Positions 31,339-43,191 of a stretch of DNA of 64,000 nucleotides are shown here, piece by piece. The translations under genes and the position numbers were made by a program. The DNA lies in assembly GCA_963576735.1 (NCBI GenBank), contig OY755177.1, positions 3,782,001 through 3,846,000 of the forward strand. The letters are read 5' to 3'. The stretch is from Bedellia somnulentella (lineage: Eukaryota > Arthropoda > Insecta > Lepidoptera > Bedelliidae). The notes beneath the pieces are model-generated. The model ran no database searches. It was not told the DNA's origin and saw only the letters and a program-made list of their open reading frames with translations. Each line of letters begins with the position of its first letter. Position 1 is the first letter of the stretch.

Positions 31339-32188
31339 GAGGGCAATTCTCACACGGTAGATATTATATCACTTTCGATATTTATCACTTTTGTGATATT
31401 TTGCGATCGATATTTGACTTGAGCTATTCTCACTCCATCCGATCGATATTTTTCTATTGAAAACCAGCCGATATGATGATATATATCAAAGGATGATATC
31501 GTGTGGTCACGATCAGACGATATGATGATATTTGAAGATGTCGTGCGAACGGTAGCCATTTTGTTTACAAATTTTGTTTGAATACTTATAGATAGAAAAC
31601 TTAAATGTAGGTAAATATATTAAATGGATCATAGATCAAATAGTCTTAGAAGTTGTAAATAATATCTACTTGGATCAACGTTAATTATGTTATTAAAATG
31701 TAAAAATATATTATTTTTCCATAATAAAATTTCAAAAACTAAATTCGGTTGTCGGATGATCCATTTGGGAATTCAGACTTTGCTAGTTACCGGCAAAGTA
31801 CACTTAAAGGAAAATTGAAACAAACCAAAACATATGTAAATATTGACAAATTCAATATTCAATTTTTAAAGGTGGCTTCAATCGTGTTTGCCACAATTAT
31901 TTCGCCAATGTCGAGTAAAAATATTGACAGATATGAAGACCTTTTCATATCTAAGATGACAGTTAAACTGACCTTTCGTTCAATTCATTCGCTTGGTTGT
32001 TCGGTTGGTTGGTTGGATTTCGGTCTTCGTTCTTTAATGTCTAAGGAAAAATTACTACCGTGTGCGAGAATACAGTTTCAATCTATCAATAGAAATATAT
32101 TTCACTTTGTGATATTTTTCACATGACATTGAACACTTGATATAATTTCTATGATAGTAATGATATCGAACTTGCGAGAATTGCCCTC
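31339..32188. mobile_element. 850 bp DNA transposon with GAGGGCAATTCTC ends
   Basis: Terminal inverted repeats start GAGGGCAATTCTC(A/G)CA. A 3 bp duplication CTG flanks it (31336-31338 and 32189-32191). Inside each end are many GATAT motifs in both orientations (CGATATTTATCAC, ATATGATGATAT). The interior frame at 31749-32126 (125 codons) has no transposase motif that I can see. The superfamily is uncertain because the TIR and CTG target do not fit one family cleanly. Confidence 0.65.
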
Positions 32189-32377
32189 CTGCTCGTTCCT
32201 CTTGAGCCAAATATCAGGTAAAATGGATTAGACAAGTTTTGACAGGTTTTGGTTTGGGAAAAGCTTGAGTCGGGATTTAGGGTGAAGTAATATAAAACAG
32301 TTTGGAAAGGAGTCTTGATAACTCTGACATATTGACTGGGTTTCAAATGTCGGTGGCCTAAAGACAAATATTTAATA

Positions 32378-32460
32378 CTAGCTTTTTGCGACTACATCCG
32401 CGTGGACTACATTTTTTGCATCCGGTTTACATCCAAATTACCAAAACACTATCTTAAGTT
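32378..32460 (-). mobile_element. Helitron-like 3' end fragment
   Basis: CTAGCTTTTTGCGACTACAT then CCGCGTGGACTAC is a decayed form of the common moth repeat CTAGCTTTTGCCCGCGACTT; on the minus strand it ends ...CTAG. Confidence 0.45.
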
Positions 32461-32512
32461 CTGTTTTTATTATATTTATATTCCCGTGGGCTTTGGAATA
32501 GATTTAAATAAC

Positions 32513-32662
32513 ATTAAGGCTTTTTAAGTGATTATTGGGCGATGCAGTTTGAGACCCATTTGACTACCTTTTCCCCATTTAACTTCCAAAAGTGGATAAA
32601 GAATTACTATCTCTGAAGCTGTGGCTACCCTTTTTTGGGGTTTATAGCCTTTAGTATATGAC
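32513..32662 (+). mobile_element. SINE-B copy, 5'-truncated
   Basis: TTAAGGCTTTTTAAGTGATT, GGGCGATGCAGTTTGAGACC and GGCTACCCTTTTTTGGGGTT. Confidence 0.65.
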
Positions 32663-33154
32663 TTATAACTCATGAATGATTGATAGCTGAATTTCAAATA
32701 TTCCTTTTTGTAGTATCTTCTTATCTTAGTCTTGCCTTATATCAGTCAATAGCATCACGTTTCACTAGACACAGAAATGTATAAAATCTGTATACTAAAT
32801 TTTAATTCCTTAGGAGGTGAGTTCCAAAAAACATTTTTAATTGTTCATAAGAATCATGAAACAAACCATTTTGTAAAAAGTTTCTATGTTCAAAATGAGG
32901 ATATCTTTAGTAAGTATGGATAGCAGTTTGGCGATGCGGTGTCGGCCCGGTGCTGCCCCCTACACTAACCGTTGGTGATGTGTGAGAGATTGCATCCAAT
33001 CAGTCATAGATGGCAGTACTAAATTAAAATTGAGATATGTGCTATTATTTACCAACTATGCATTCTGAGGCTTAAACAGAATATTAATTTATGAGTAAGT
33101 GTAGCATAGTATATCTATGGGAATATTAGTGTCAAAACAGTAAAAAAAATAAAA

Positions 33155-33293
33155 TCTATACTTATAATAAATCTGTAGAGAGGTCAATTCTGTACATGAA
33201 ATATATTTTCAAAATAACTATCAGGTGGTGATTAGGGATCGATACTGATGCCAAAAATGCAATCAGTAAAATTTTTGTCTGTCTGTCTGTCTT

Positions 33294-33327
<34 letters not shown>

Positions 33328-34135
33328 GGTTTGTATGTTCCTTATGGAAACAAAAACTACTAGACGGATTTTAACGAAACTTAGTACAATTATTCTTCAT
33401 ACTCCTGCGCAGGTTTTTGTATACTTTCCAGCAGAGAAGTAAAGGGGAATTTTGGGAAATTTGGGGAAAACGGGAGAAGTTAATCCATTTTTTAAGCTTC
33501 CGTCGCGTGTGCAGCCTTAATGGTTAAACTTACATAGAAATCATGTATCACAGAAATATTCTTCATAAAATTATCTAAGAAAAAATCCTCAACAGTATAT
33601 GTCTATCTTTTATGGTTGACTCACAATAACACGTGTAATTCCTGATAGCTTAGCAGTTCGGAACATCCTGATTATATTTGTTTACTCTTACGTTTGTAAA
33701 CCTCTCACTCATCCCTAATTTAAAAAAGATAACATTACTACCTATTCAATAAAAAAAGAATCATAGAAATCGGTAGACAAACACCGAAATTATACATAAA
33801 ATAAGCCATCGCGTCCGTGATCGAAACCAAATCTTTACTAATTTACATATAACATACTAGATGGCGCCAGTAGTTGCATCCTACATAACGTAATGATTTA
33901 TTTTTTAGATTGTTATAAATACTTCATGGCGTTTTATTCCAAAATTTGCTATTAAACGGAAATACTGAACCGTTCATTCAAAATCACCAAACTACACTGT
34001 TAAGGGAGTGCTATAAATTTAATAAATTGAAAACATTACGCTGAATTTCACAATGCTTGAGCAGTGACTGAAGAAAAAAACCTCTGATATTTAAAAAAAC
34101 AACGCTTCCCGTGCAAAGCTGGGACGATCCACTAG
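33155..34135 (+). mobile_element. Helitron-like element, about 981 bp (copy 2 of pair)
   Basis: A|TCTATACTTATAATAAATCT at the left and GCTGGGACGATCCACTAG|T at the right: TC start, CTAG end, inserted between A and T exactly as Helitrons do. A (GTCT)n tract lies at 33278-33326. It matches the minus-strand element 4663-5647 along its full length, with scattered substitutions and length change in the microsatellite. No coding region. The frame at 33248-33442 is microsatellite-derived. Confidence 0.8.
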
Positions 34136-34289
34136 TATAATAATATATTCTCAGACCTTCCAAATGAATACGCAAAATTCATGCAATATAATTTCAATTA
34201 TCTTTATTCATACATATTCGCTTAGTTGAATGTGAAAAAGAAGGCTTAGTGCTTCCTTTTATTTTAAGCTAACACAAAAGCAAAACAAA

Positions 34290-34390
34290 TCGCAAAAAGA
34301 TTGTCATCCCCGAGATTCGAACCTGGGTCTTCCGTTTGATTAGTACTAACTAAACGGTATACCGCTACGCCACGAAAACGTTGGTGTAGG
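34290..34390 (-). mobile_element. tRNA-like SINE head (third type)
   Basis: On the minus strand GTGGCGTAGCGGTATACCG is an A-box-like D arm and CCCAGGTTCGAATCTCGGGG a perfect B box with a paired T stem. The downstream body (toward 34160) is unrecognised. It could be a tRNA pseudogene or a SINE; single copy here. Confidence 0.45.
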
Positions 34391-34399
34391 GTTAAATTT

Positions 34400-35015
34400 T
34401 TTGATACCCTATACATCTAGTAGTCATACTATTGACAAAAAATTAAATGAACATTTATTTTGATGAAATGAATGAAACCCTTATTTTTTCCAAAAAGACT
34501 ATTAATGAAGAGTCTGGTAAAGTCGTTAGATGAAAAAACTAATCGTTTAAATATGGGGAACCATATAGAAGTTATATTTTTTATGCTCTAGTGGGTACCC
34601 TTGCGAAATCCGCGATAAATTATATCCTATATGTTGGCCAGGTGTGTAAGCTACATTCACACAAAATTTAATCATGATCAGTCCGGTAGAATTAACGTGA
34701 TGACCGGACATACAGACAGACAGACAGACAAAATTAAACATATTCCACCGGTTTAGTTTAAAAAATAGTCACCAAAAACTGTTCATTTTAGTCCTAGTAT
34801 CTTAAAAGCGTTACATATCAAATTAAACGAAGAATATAAAATTCTAACTGTTAGTAAGTATAAATATAACAAAACAGTTCAAACGCGTACTAATTAATTG
34901 AACTTAATAAGTTATAATTAAATAACTTAGACTACTTACGAAAAGAGGTTAAGTGATTATTAAAATACTTCAAATTTAACTGATGTTTCGGGAATGTATA
35001 TATAATCTAATGTTA
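34400..35015. other. intergenic, nothing firm
   Basis: A short (GACA)n run lies at about 34712-34730. The 64-codon minus frame over it is microsatellite-driven. Confidence 0.4.
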
Positions 35016-35021
35016 CGTACG

Positions 35022-35460
35022 ACAACCGTGATAGCCCAGTGGGTAGAACACTCGGTTTTCGTGCAAACGACTAGTGTTCAAATCCTGGGTCCGGCATACA
35101 CCAATTTGTCTTTTCTAAAGACATATGTGTGGTTAATTTATCAAGGCTGTTAACGGTGAGGGAAAACATCGTGAGGAAACCCACATGGCTGAGTTGTACT
35201 TACGCCCGATTTCTGAATTGAGTATTCCAGCTGAGAACAACTTAAGTATCGTTCTGTCGCATTGAAATCTTAACAACTGAATGAGACAAAACGATACTTA
35301 AGTCGTTCTCAGCTTGAATACTCAATTCAGAAATCGGGCGTTAGTCATGTGACAGTGTATTCGTACAAAACGGCGATAGGCCTGCCCCCTATCACGTAAG
35401 TACACTGTCCATGCAAAACGTGGGTACTCTGAACACCAGGTGACAAAGTCACGTGATGTT
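35022..35460 (+). mobile_element. SINE-A copy interrupted by a foldback MITE
   Basis: Head GACAACCGTGATAGCCCAGT with A and B boxes, body to GTTGTACTTA, then a 138 bp insertion (35203-35340), then TTAGTCATGTGACAGTG to GTCACGTGATGTT. The last 60 bp and the TTATG tail are missing. Confidence 0.85.
35203..35340. mobile_element. 138 bp foldback MITE
   Basis: Near-perfect palindrome: CGCCCGATTTCTGAATTGAG at the left and its exact inverse at the right, with pairing continuing for about 50 bp per arm (through ACTTAAGTATCGTT). TTA is duplicated on both sides (35200-35202 and 35341-35343), and removing one copy plus the MITE restores the SINE-A consensus GTACTTAGTCATG. TTA duplication suggests a PIF/Harbinger helper. 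Confidence 0.9.
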
Positions 35461-35520
35461 TACTTATCGATGTTTAATACCAACCTTTATTTAAAAACTT
35501 TTCCCTCTTCAACTGTCTAC

Positions 35521-35570
35521 TCCTATAGCTCTAGCTACCCCTTTTTGGGATTAACAGCCGTGAGTTGTGC
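35521..35570 (+). mobile_element. SINE-B tail fragment
   Basis: CTCTAGCTACCCCTTTTTGG followed by ACAGCCGTGAG. Confidence 0.6.
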
Positions 35571-35719
35571 GTTCGACTTTTGTGATACTAGTGTCAGGCC
35601 TAAAAACAACATACATCTTTCACTTATTTTCTTGGTTGTGACGGATGTTCTCAAGTGTTTGAAACGGATGCTCCTCCGTATAGGGGATTTAAGGCGTAAT
35701 AAATAGAATTAACTAATGA

Positions 35720-36115
35720 TAATTAAAGTTGAAAGGTTTGTTTGTAATTTATAGGCTCATAGACCGTAAAAGCAAAGCCAAAAAATATTTAACCAAGATG
35801 AACTGTACGTTTAAAGTCATAAGAGTTATTCGAAAAATAAAACTCTCCGTGTAAAATTATGGCGGACCACTACTTAGAAAAAAATCAAATAAAATTAACA
35901 TTAATAACAATAAGCATTTACAATTCACAGTACAAAACTTAATCCAATGTTTAACCAGGACACGAATCTTTGACTAAATGGAATAAAATCAAACAGAAGC
36001 TCAAAACAAAGCGTTAATTGAAAGGCTGACAACAATATCGACCGTCAAAGTTACATTCGAACAAAACATCTGAAAGCAAATCTAATTTAAAGCGACAAGC
36101 TTACGCTCGAGCCAG
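35720..36115. other. intergenic, nothing seen
   Basis: AT-rich; no repeat or frame recognised. Confidence 0.4.
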
Positions 36116-36554
36116 GCCCAAATTAACAAGCAGATTTCAGCTCACAATATTCGACTATCGTATTAAATTTTACAGGTTAAACTCTTTTGAGTAGTATACT
36201 GATTTAAACTTTGGTGATTGTCGCAAATGTTTAAGTTTGATATTAGTTAAAACAGGGTAGATGGAGTTTTAAATAAAAACACGTTTGAGTTACTTTTTGA
36301 AATAGTTTAAAATGTCTGATTATAAGGTTAGTTTACTTACTTACTTAGAAGATTATAATTTATATTCGGAAGCCCGAATGAAACATTTATATTTTTTGGT
36401 AAAATAACTGAAAACAGTCATTGGCATATTATACCAGTATATTAAAGTCGGGGCTTAATAACCAAATATATTTTAATTCAAAGAACGCAATCTCGCCTTT
36501 TACTTAGTTTAGTTTTCGTTTACGTCGGAAGAGATTAATAGTGTAGATTTTCTT

Positions 36555-36720
36555 ACAGAGAGGCGATTAACGGTATTGGTAGACCCATCACCAACAACCT
36601 TTATTTTACCATCTTCTCCCCATTCAACTTTCCAAAAGTTGCTGAGGAATTTAAAATTCCTTAGCTCTGGTTACCCCTTCTAGGGATTTACAGCCGTGAT
36701 TATATGTATGTACGTATGTT
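36555..36720 (+). mobile_element. SINE-B copy in duplication unit 1
   Basis: GAGGCGATTAACGGTATTGG, ACCCATCACCAACAACCTTT and CAGCCGTGATTATATGTATG. Confidence 0.75.
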
Positions 36721-37461
36721 TTTCTTACACTATTTGGATATATTTTATTCGCCTAGCTTGTTACATGTAATAACATTTTGGTTAACGGGTAAGTACAGTA
36801 TGCGACTGAAACAGCAATATGTATCATTGTCTTATGTATAGCACACCACTTGGATATCGACAGTTTATTTTATTTTGCAATGGGGCAGGCTGAAATATAT
36901 GTATTTAAAAAAATAAGTATTTCTATTTGTATAATAATTTGTACAAAGTAGACATATTTACTCACTTAGTTTCCGTGCTCTTTAAAATCCTGCAGACATG
37001 CATTTGAAAAATATTAAATCTAATTCAAATTAACAAGCAGATTTCAGCTCACAATATTCGACTATCGTATTAAATTTTACAGGTTAAACTCTTTTGAGTA
37101 GTATACTGATTTAAACTTTGGTGATTGTCGCAAATGTTTAAGTTTGATATTAGTTAAAACAGGGTAGGTGGAGTTTTAAATAAAAACACGTTTGAGTTAC
37201 TTTTTGAAATATTTTAAAATGTCTGATTATAAGGTTAGTTTACTTACTTACTTAGAATATTATAATTTATATTCGGAAGCCCGAATGAAACATTTAAATT
37301 TTTTGGTAAAATAACTGAAAACAGTCATTGGCATATTATACCAGTATATTAAAGTCGGGGCTTAATAACCAAATATATTTTAATTCAAAGAACGCAATCT
37401 CGCCTTTTACTTAGTTTAGTTTTCGTTTACGTCGGAAGAGATTAATAGTGTAGATTTTCTT

Positions 37462-37627
37462 ACAGAGAGGCGATTAACGGTATTGGTAGACCCATCACCA
37501 ACAACCTTTATTTTACCATCTTCTCCCCATTCAACTTTCCAAAAGTTGCTGAGGAATTTAAAATTCCTTAGCTCTGGTTACCCCTTCTAGGGATTTACAG
37601 CCGTGATTATATGTATGTACGTATGTT
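37462..37627 (+). mobile_element. SINE-B copy in duplication unit 2
   Basis: Same insertion as at 36555, duplicated with its flanks, not an independent event. Confidence 0.75.
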
Positions 37628-37933
37628 TTTCTTACACTATTTGGATATATTTTATTCGCCTAGCTTGTTACATGTAATAACATTTTGGTTAACGGGTAAG
37701 TATAGTATGCGACTGAAACAGCAATATGTATCATTGTCTTATGTATAGCACACCACTTGGATATCGACAGTTTATTTTATTTTGCAATGGGGCAGGCTGA
37801 AATATATGTATTTAAAAAAATAAGTATTTCTATTTGTATAATAATTTGTACAAAGTAGACATATTTACTCACTTAGTTTCCGTGCTCTTTAAAATCCTGC
37901 AGACATGCATTTGAAAAATATTAAATCTAATTC

Positions 37934-38790
37934 AACTTATAAAATAAATATTTTACGAATCTCTATAAAATATTTTAAATCTTTTATTTTGATCATTAGT
38001 TATTATTTTATTGCCCTCGGAAATTCGAACACGAAAGAATAATACTTCAACAAGAAGTGATGGCACAGACTCAAACTCATCAAAAACCAGATTCTTTTAA
38101 ATGGGCATATTGATATTAAAAACTCATTAAATTAATTCCGTCCTATAATTATCAAAATGTTTTAATAATTACAACTTTTTACAATACTTTCTTGCTTTCC
38201 GTTCATCCAATTTTTTCATACACGCACTTTAAATCTTCTCTCTATTGGGACTCACAACTCTTCTGAAAGTTTTTCTTCAGCTCCTTATATAAGTCTTAAT
38301 AATGTTATACAGATATGATGAATCTTATACAACAGGAAATTACATCTCTTTTTATTTTTCGTCCAAAATGTGAATAACAATGTTGCGAAATTAAGCTACA
38401 GGGTAGGTGTAGGCGTCGAAATGAAAATGAAGTATTGAAAAGGGTGGCAAATGAACAGCTGCTTTTGTCGTGTCATTAATTTGTTGAAACACAATCAGGT
38501 GTGTTTGATGTGTACCGCCGACGGTTTCGAGGGGAGGAATTTATATTATATTTGGATAAATTAGTTTTTCAGTACTTAGATTAACTTTTCCTACAGCGGC
38601 GTTTCAATCATCCAGGCTGTTTATTGAAATCTACTAGCAGTTGGTTCTCTTGTCCAGCTATATTGTATTTGCTTTATAATATTGCGAAAAATAAACTAAT
38701 ATAAATAATATCAGATGATTTATCCAATTGAAATGATGCGTTTTCATTAATGAATTAAAACTTAATTATTTGTAAATATTTTTGTACTTT
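37934..38790. other. intergenic, nothing firm
   Basis: No repeat family recognised and no credible frame. Confidence 0.4.
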
Positions 38791-38796
38791 AGTGGC

Positions 38797-38985
38797 TTAG
38801 AATAGTACTTACCCATTTCTTTCCGTTAGTGTCGAAAGAGGTGATTTTGGGTAAGGTTGGTTGGAGACACATCGCCAAACACTCTTTATTCTACAATCTT
38901 TTTCCCACTTAACTCACAAAATTGGCTAAAGAATTTCTTATACTCAAGTTCTCAAGCCTTGAGATAAATAGCCGTCAGTGTATGT
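38797..38985 (+). mobile_element. SINE-B copy, old
   Basis: GGCTTAGAATAGTACTTACC, GTTGGTTGGAGACACATCGC and AGCCGTCAGTGTATGTATAC with many changes. Confidence 0.55.
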
Positions 38986-39009
38986 ATACTTTTTTATGAT
39001 TGATTTCGC

Positions 39010-39340
39010 AATACCTTTTATATTTACCTTAATTAATTTTGAAAATCTCATCTCTACATCTTACATACATCCATTCCCAATCCCATCTAAACAAAACAGC
39101 CATTTGTTGTTGTTCGGCGACCATAAACATTAGTTAGTCTCCCTTATCCAAGTTGTGGGCCAATAGACGAACGTGATGGCGCCTATCAAAACAACGCTCT
39201 ACATGCCACTGACTTAATGAGTGTGAGTATTGATGATGTGTTTGGAGTAAAAGCTTGGCCGGTTGAAAGTTGAAATATAGAAATTTAGGGTCCATGTAAT
39301 TTACTTCCTGTTTTCATTTGTACTAATATTGTAAAGGGTT
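39010..39340. repeat. unnamed dispersed repeat, copy 1
   Basis: Shares ATTTTGAAAATCTCATCTCT, CATCTTACATACATCCATTC and AAAAGCTTGGCCGGTTGAAA followed by TTTACTTCCTGTTTT with 41108-41310. Copy 2 lacks about 120 bp present here. Confidence 0.6.
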
Positions 39341-39529
39341 TTACAGAATGAATTAAAATAAGTTTTTTTTGTGGATTTGTGTTTCGGAGATAATTCTTTA
39401 TGCTCTACGGATAGGCTGATATACAAACAAATGAAATCATGAGGGGTTTTTTTTATTTATACATATTTAAAAATACTTAATAACACCAAGCAATGTTAAT
39501 CTAGCCGAGAGTATACCTATGGATGATAT

Positions 39530-40470
39530 TCGTCTGGGGGCACGGTAGTGCCCCCGCCAAGACGAGCCAAGCGAAGCGCACGGGCACTACCTACCTTTTC
39601 TCGAAGCGCTTCGTCGTTTTTTTGAACCCTCATAACTTGGGTTTGGATTATGCTAGATCAACAACATTTTCGGGATATATTGTCAATAGCGGACTTATTG
39701 AACATTTTAATTACATTAGCTTTTATACTTCAGATTTTATTTATATCTAAAAAAGCGGCCAAGAGCGAGATGGACTCGCTAATGAAGGGTTCCGTAGCAG
39801 CACTAGCAGCAGGTAGGTAACATAGTAATGTACAAGTTTAAAATGTTTAGTTTAAAATGTTATTTACTTATCACTGATTTACTATAAGAAAACAATGGTT
39901 CACGTTTTATGCGTAAGGCCTGTGATAATAAAATTATTGTTATATATTTCAGTGAAATTAATAAATTAGGTAAGTAATTTGATTTATGACGTTTAAAAAT
40001 AGAACTGCTGGCTAGATCTCATTCAAACCAATTTTCGTTAGTAGTTTGTATAGTAATACACATAATATATTTTTTTCAGTTTTATCATGCCCATATTTTA
40101 GAAGTTACGGGGGGGGGACACACATTTTACCACTTTGGAAAAGTCTCTCGCGTAAACTATTCAGTTTTGAAAAAAATGATATAAGAAACCTCAACATCAT
40201 TTTCAAATACCTTTTGATAGATACCCCACACGTATAGGTTTGATGAAAAAAAAATTTGAGTTTCAGTTCTATGTATGTACAATGTATAACCCTAAAAATT
40301 TTGGTGTTTTTTTTTCAGATTTTATTTTAAAAACGCACCAATTTTCAATAATGCAGTTCTTATAGTTTCGGAATAAACTGGCTGTGACATACGGACGGAC
40401 GGACGGACAGACAGACAGACATGACGAATCTATAAGGGTCCCGTTTTTGCCATTTGGCTACGGAACCCTA
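39530..40470. repeat. lepidopteran interspersed repeat ending GGCTACGGAACCCTAAA
   Basis: Contains GAAGGGTTCCGTAGCAGCAC near 39784 and, at the right end, a GGAC/AGAC microsatellite (40391-40420), CATGACGAATCTATAAGGGT and GGCTACGGAACCCTAAAAAC. I recognise this as a very common moth repeat. GTTCCGTAGC and GCTACGGAAC at its two sides are inverted relative to each other. Class unknown to me. Frames at 39523 and 40046 are incidental. Confidence 0.55.
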
Positions 40471-40786
40471 AAAACGCTGATTTCTTCACTGACTCACTGA
40501 TGATCATCAAAATTATTAAGGTATTTCCTAATGTCCTAGAAAGCTGAAATTTTGTATGTAAGCTAGTATTAGCACACAAACAACAAAAAAATATAAAACT
40601 TGTAACTTTCATCCTCCAACCCCTTAAACTAGGGGATGGGAGTTTGTATGAGACCTGTAATTTTAAAAGATTAAATTTTGATGACGCTAGAGGTCTAATC
40701 TAATAATAATCTAAAACTTGGTGCCCTCAGATATATATATGTATAGTTACTACTTGTTAAAAAAAAAAAAAAATTATCGACATATA

Positions 40787-40848
40787 AACATAAACATAAA
40801 CGTTCACGCCGTTTATCCTAGAAGGGGTTGGCAGAGGTACCAATACTA
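40787..40848 (-). mobile_element. SINE-A 3' tail fragment
   Basis: CATAAACATAAACGTTCACG then GAAGGGGTTGGCAGAGGTAC: only the last 60 bp or so of SINE-A. Confidence 0.75.
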
Positions 40849-41107
40849 CAAGAACTATTGTATAACACAAAAGTAATGAACAGTGAATTGATTTTTCACC
40901 TTACGCCGATGTGAATGTAGCGAAATGGACAAACCACATATTTTGACAAAGGTGTAGAGTTTGTGAAGTTAGGCCTTGTAGAGTTAGGGCGTGTAGTGTT
41001 AGAAGCTTGGCTCTACATGAGATCTGATAACTTTTTGACAGTGCGAGTCATATGGGCTCGTTTGGCAACATTTTACATGAAAATGTTTTTGGTGGGATAT
41101 TTATTAC

Positions 41108-41310
41108 GCATTACATTTAATAATTAACTTAATTTATCTTAAAAACCTCACCTCTCCATCTTACATAAATCCATTCTAAATAATGAGTATGAGTATTGAT
41201 GGAGTGTTTGGGGTAAAAGCTTGGCCGGTTGAAAGTTGACCAAATTTTAGATTCATGTATTTTACTTCCTGTTTTAATTTGTACTGAATTTCTATAGAAT
41301 GGATGAAAAA
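41108..41310. repeat. unnamed dispersed repeat, copy 2
   Basis: Partner of 39010-39340 in the same orientation, with about 75-80% similarity by eye in shared blocks. Confidence 0.6.
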
Positions 41311-41319
41311 AAGTTTCAT

Positions 41320-43185
41320 TAGTGTAGTCATAGTACACTGTTTCAGATATTATTGTTGTGGTATACGGATAGGCAGACAAACAAACAAGATGACCATGAG
41401 GGTTTTCATTTTAGACATTTGATTACGACAACCTAAAAGTGGGATAAAGCGACTATAACGTTTTTTTTAATTCTGAGGCCCGGTAGGTTTATTTTATTCA
41501 ATAAGTATTTAAACTTAATAATAACGTGTATATGTCTTAAAATCTGAAATATGAAAGTATAATTGCCCCAACTATATTATATTTTACAATTCCTTTTAAA
41601 ATATATGAGTATAAATCACTTCCGGTTTTCAAAGGCGGTCTTAAAAGCAAGAAAAGCATTCACCATTGTAAGCCCAGTAAGCTTAATCGCAGCACAACTT
41701 GATCCCGCAGGAAATTGTTCCGCAGTTGTCCTTTTGCCCATTTTCTCAAATTTTATGCAAAACTTTAATAAATAGAATCTTCTCATTACTTTGCATGTAC
41801 TTATTCCCATCATAGGTCTTTTAAGTAGGTTAAATAGGTTGGTCTAGACCAAAACAACAGCATGAAGTCTCAAAAAAGAAGACGGAAATGAGGGTTAATA
41901 TTATTGTTTTTGATGTGTACTGAGTATAACTGACATGGATTCTAAACGACTTAAAATAAAAATTTGATATGTTCAGTAATGAAATGAAACTTGCTCTGTT
42001 TTGGGCAGTTTTTTAACAAAAGGTCTGCGACACACAGTCTGGTTTTAGATTAAAGTACTACATACATATTTATTCTGGCTAGACCATATCGTAAAAAAAC
42101 ATATATTCCTTTAATTATATAACAAAACAATCAATACAAGACGAACTTGTTCTAACACGGATTAAATGGTAATCCTCACAAAGTTCGTGACAAAGTAGAA
42201 ATTTTTAATTTATCCGCTTCATAAAGGATTAGAACAGAAAGTTTTGCAGAAGTATAAAGTTTGGTACTTCATCTATGTTGAACTATTTAAAGGTGCGTTC
42301 ATATCGCCGGGCACGCCGTCGTTTTGAGAACCGCTGAACGCTTTGAAAGCTGCATAGTTATCCATCAAAGTGAATGTCAATAGACTTGCATTTTGTTTTT
42401 AAACTTCAATTATTTGCTTTTACAAAAAAAACAAAATGTTTAATTTGTTGCACCTATGTAAGTTATTTAAGTCGTACAAGTTAACTCCTACCACTTCTGC
42501 TTCTGATCTTTCTGCTTATACAATATTTCATAACTGGCTGAAAAATTATGGGTTCCAAAGTTCCTCATTTTTAGTGTTTCGTAGCCATCGTAGCTTAATA
42601 GCAAAAAAGAATAAAAAAAAGTTACAGTATCACAATATCAGTCTCCCAAAATTTTGGTTTGCATCTGTGAGTAAAAGTAAGAAGTTGGGTGAATAAAGGT
42701 GCGATCACACCTACACGCACGCTTGTTCCAAAGCGGATTGAAATCACCGTCCAATGGTCTATGTTTGCAATGCTACCTGGGAGGCTACAGGAGAATGTTG
42801 CAGAGGTAGCGAGATCGCAAGTGTCTCGGCTCAAATGCTATTGAATTCGATTCGGTCTCAATTATATTGATCAGTCAATAGCGTATAGTTTCGATAGTTC
42901 AACAGTTAACTCGTCGTTGTCAAGTCTTCAGAAACAATTGAAACTTTCAAACGAATTAAGACAGTTCAATATATTTACAAAACAGAACATAAGAGTATTA
43001 CGATTTAAAATTAGTATATCAAAAACGTAAAACGATTCCCTATTAATAAAATTTTGCTGTCTGTTTGTCATGAAGTTGTATCTTATGATTAGTTAGATAA
43101 GTGAACTTTTCAATGTTTTTTATTGCCGTAACCACAAGCAGCATTTACAATAATAAGCAGAATATAATAATAATTATTTTGGTGT
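41320..43185. other. intergenic, nothing firm
   Basis: Short frames at 41563, 41616, 42436 and 42622 lack recognisable domains. Patches at 42290-42380 and 42700-42850 are moderately GC-rich, without assignment. Confidence 0.4.
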
Positions 43186-43191
43186 TGTATC

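Larger units (their letters stand above)
36120..37933 (+). repeat. 907 bp tandem duplication, two units
   Basis: Units 36120-37026 and 37027-37933 are direct repeats with an exact offset of 907 bp and about five substitutions by eye (for example GTAGATGG versus GTAGGTGG near 36260/37167, and GTACAGTATG versus GTATAGTATG near 36793/37700). Each unit contains the same SINE-B fragment. Recent tandem duplication, or an assembly/haplotype artefact, are the two explanations. Confidence 0.9.

Noticed and set aside
33248..33442. Frame rich in SVCLSVCLSV
   Set aside because: Translation of the GTCT microsatellite inside a Helitron-like element.
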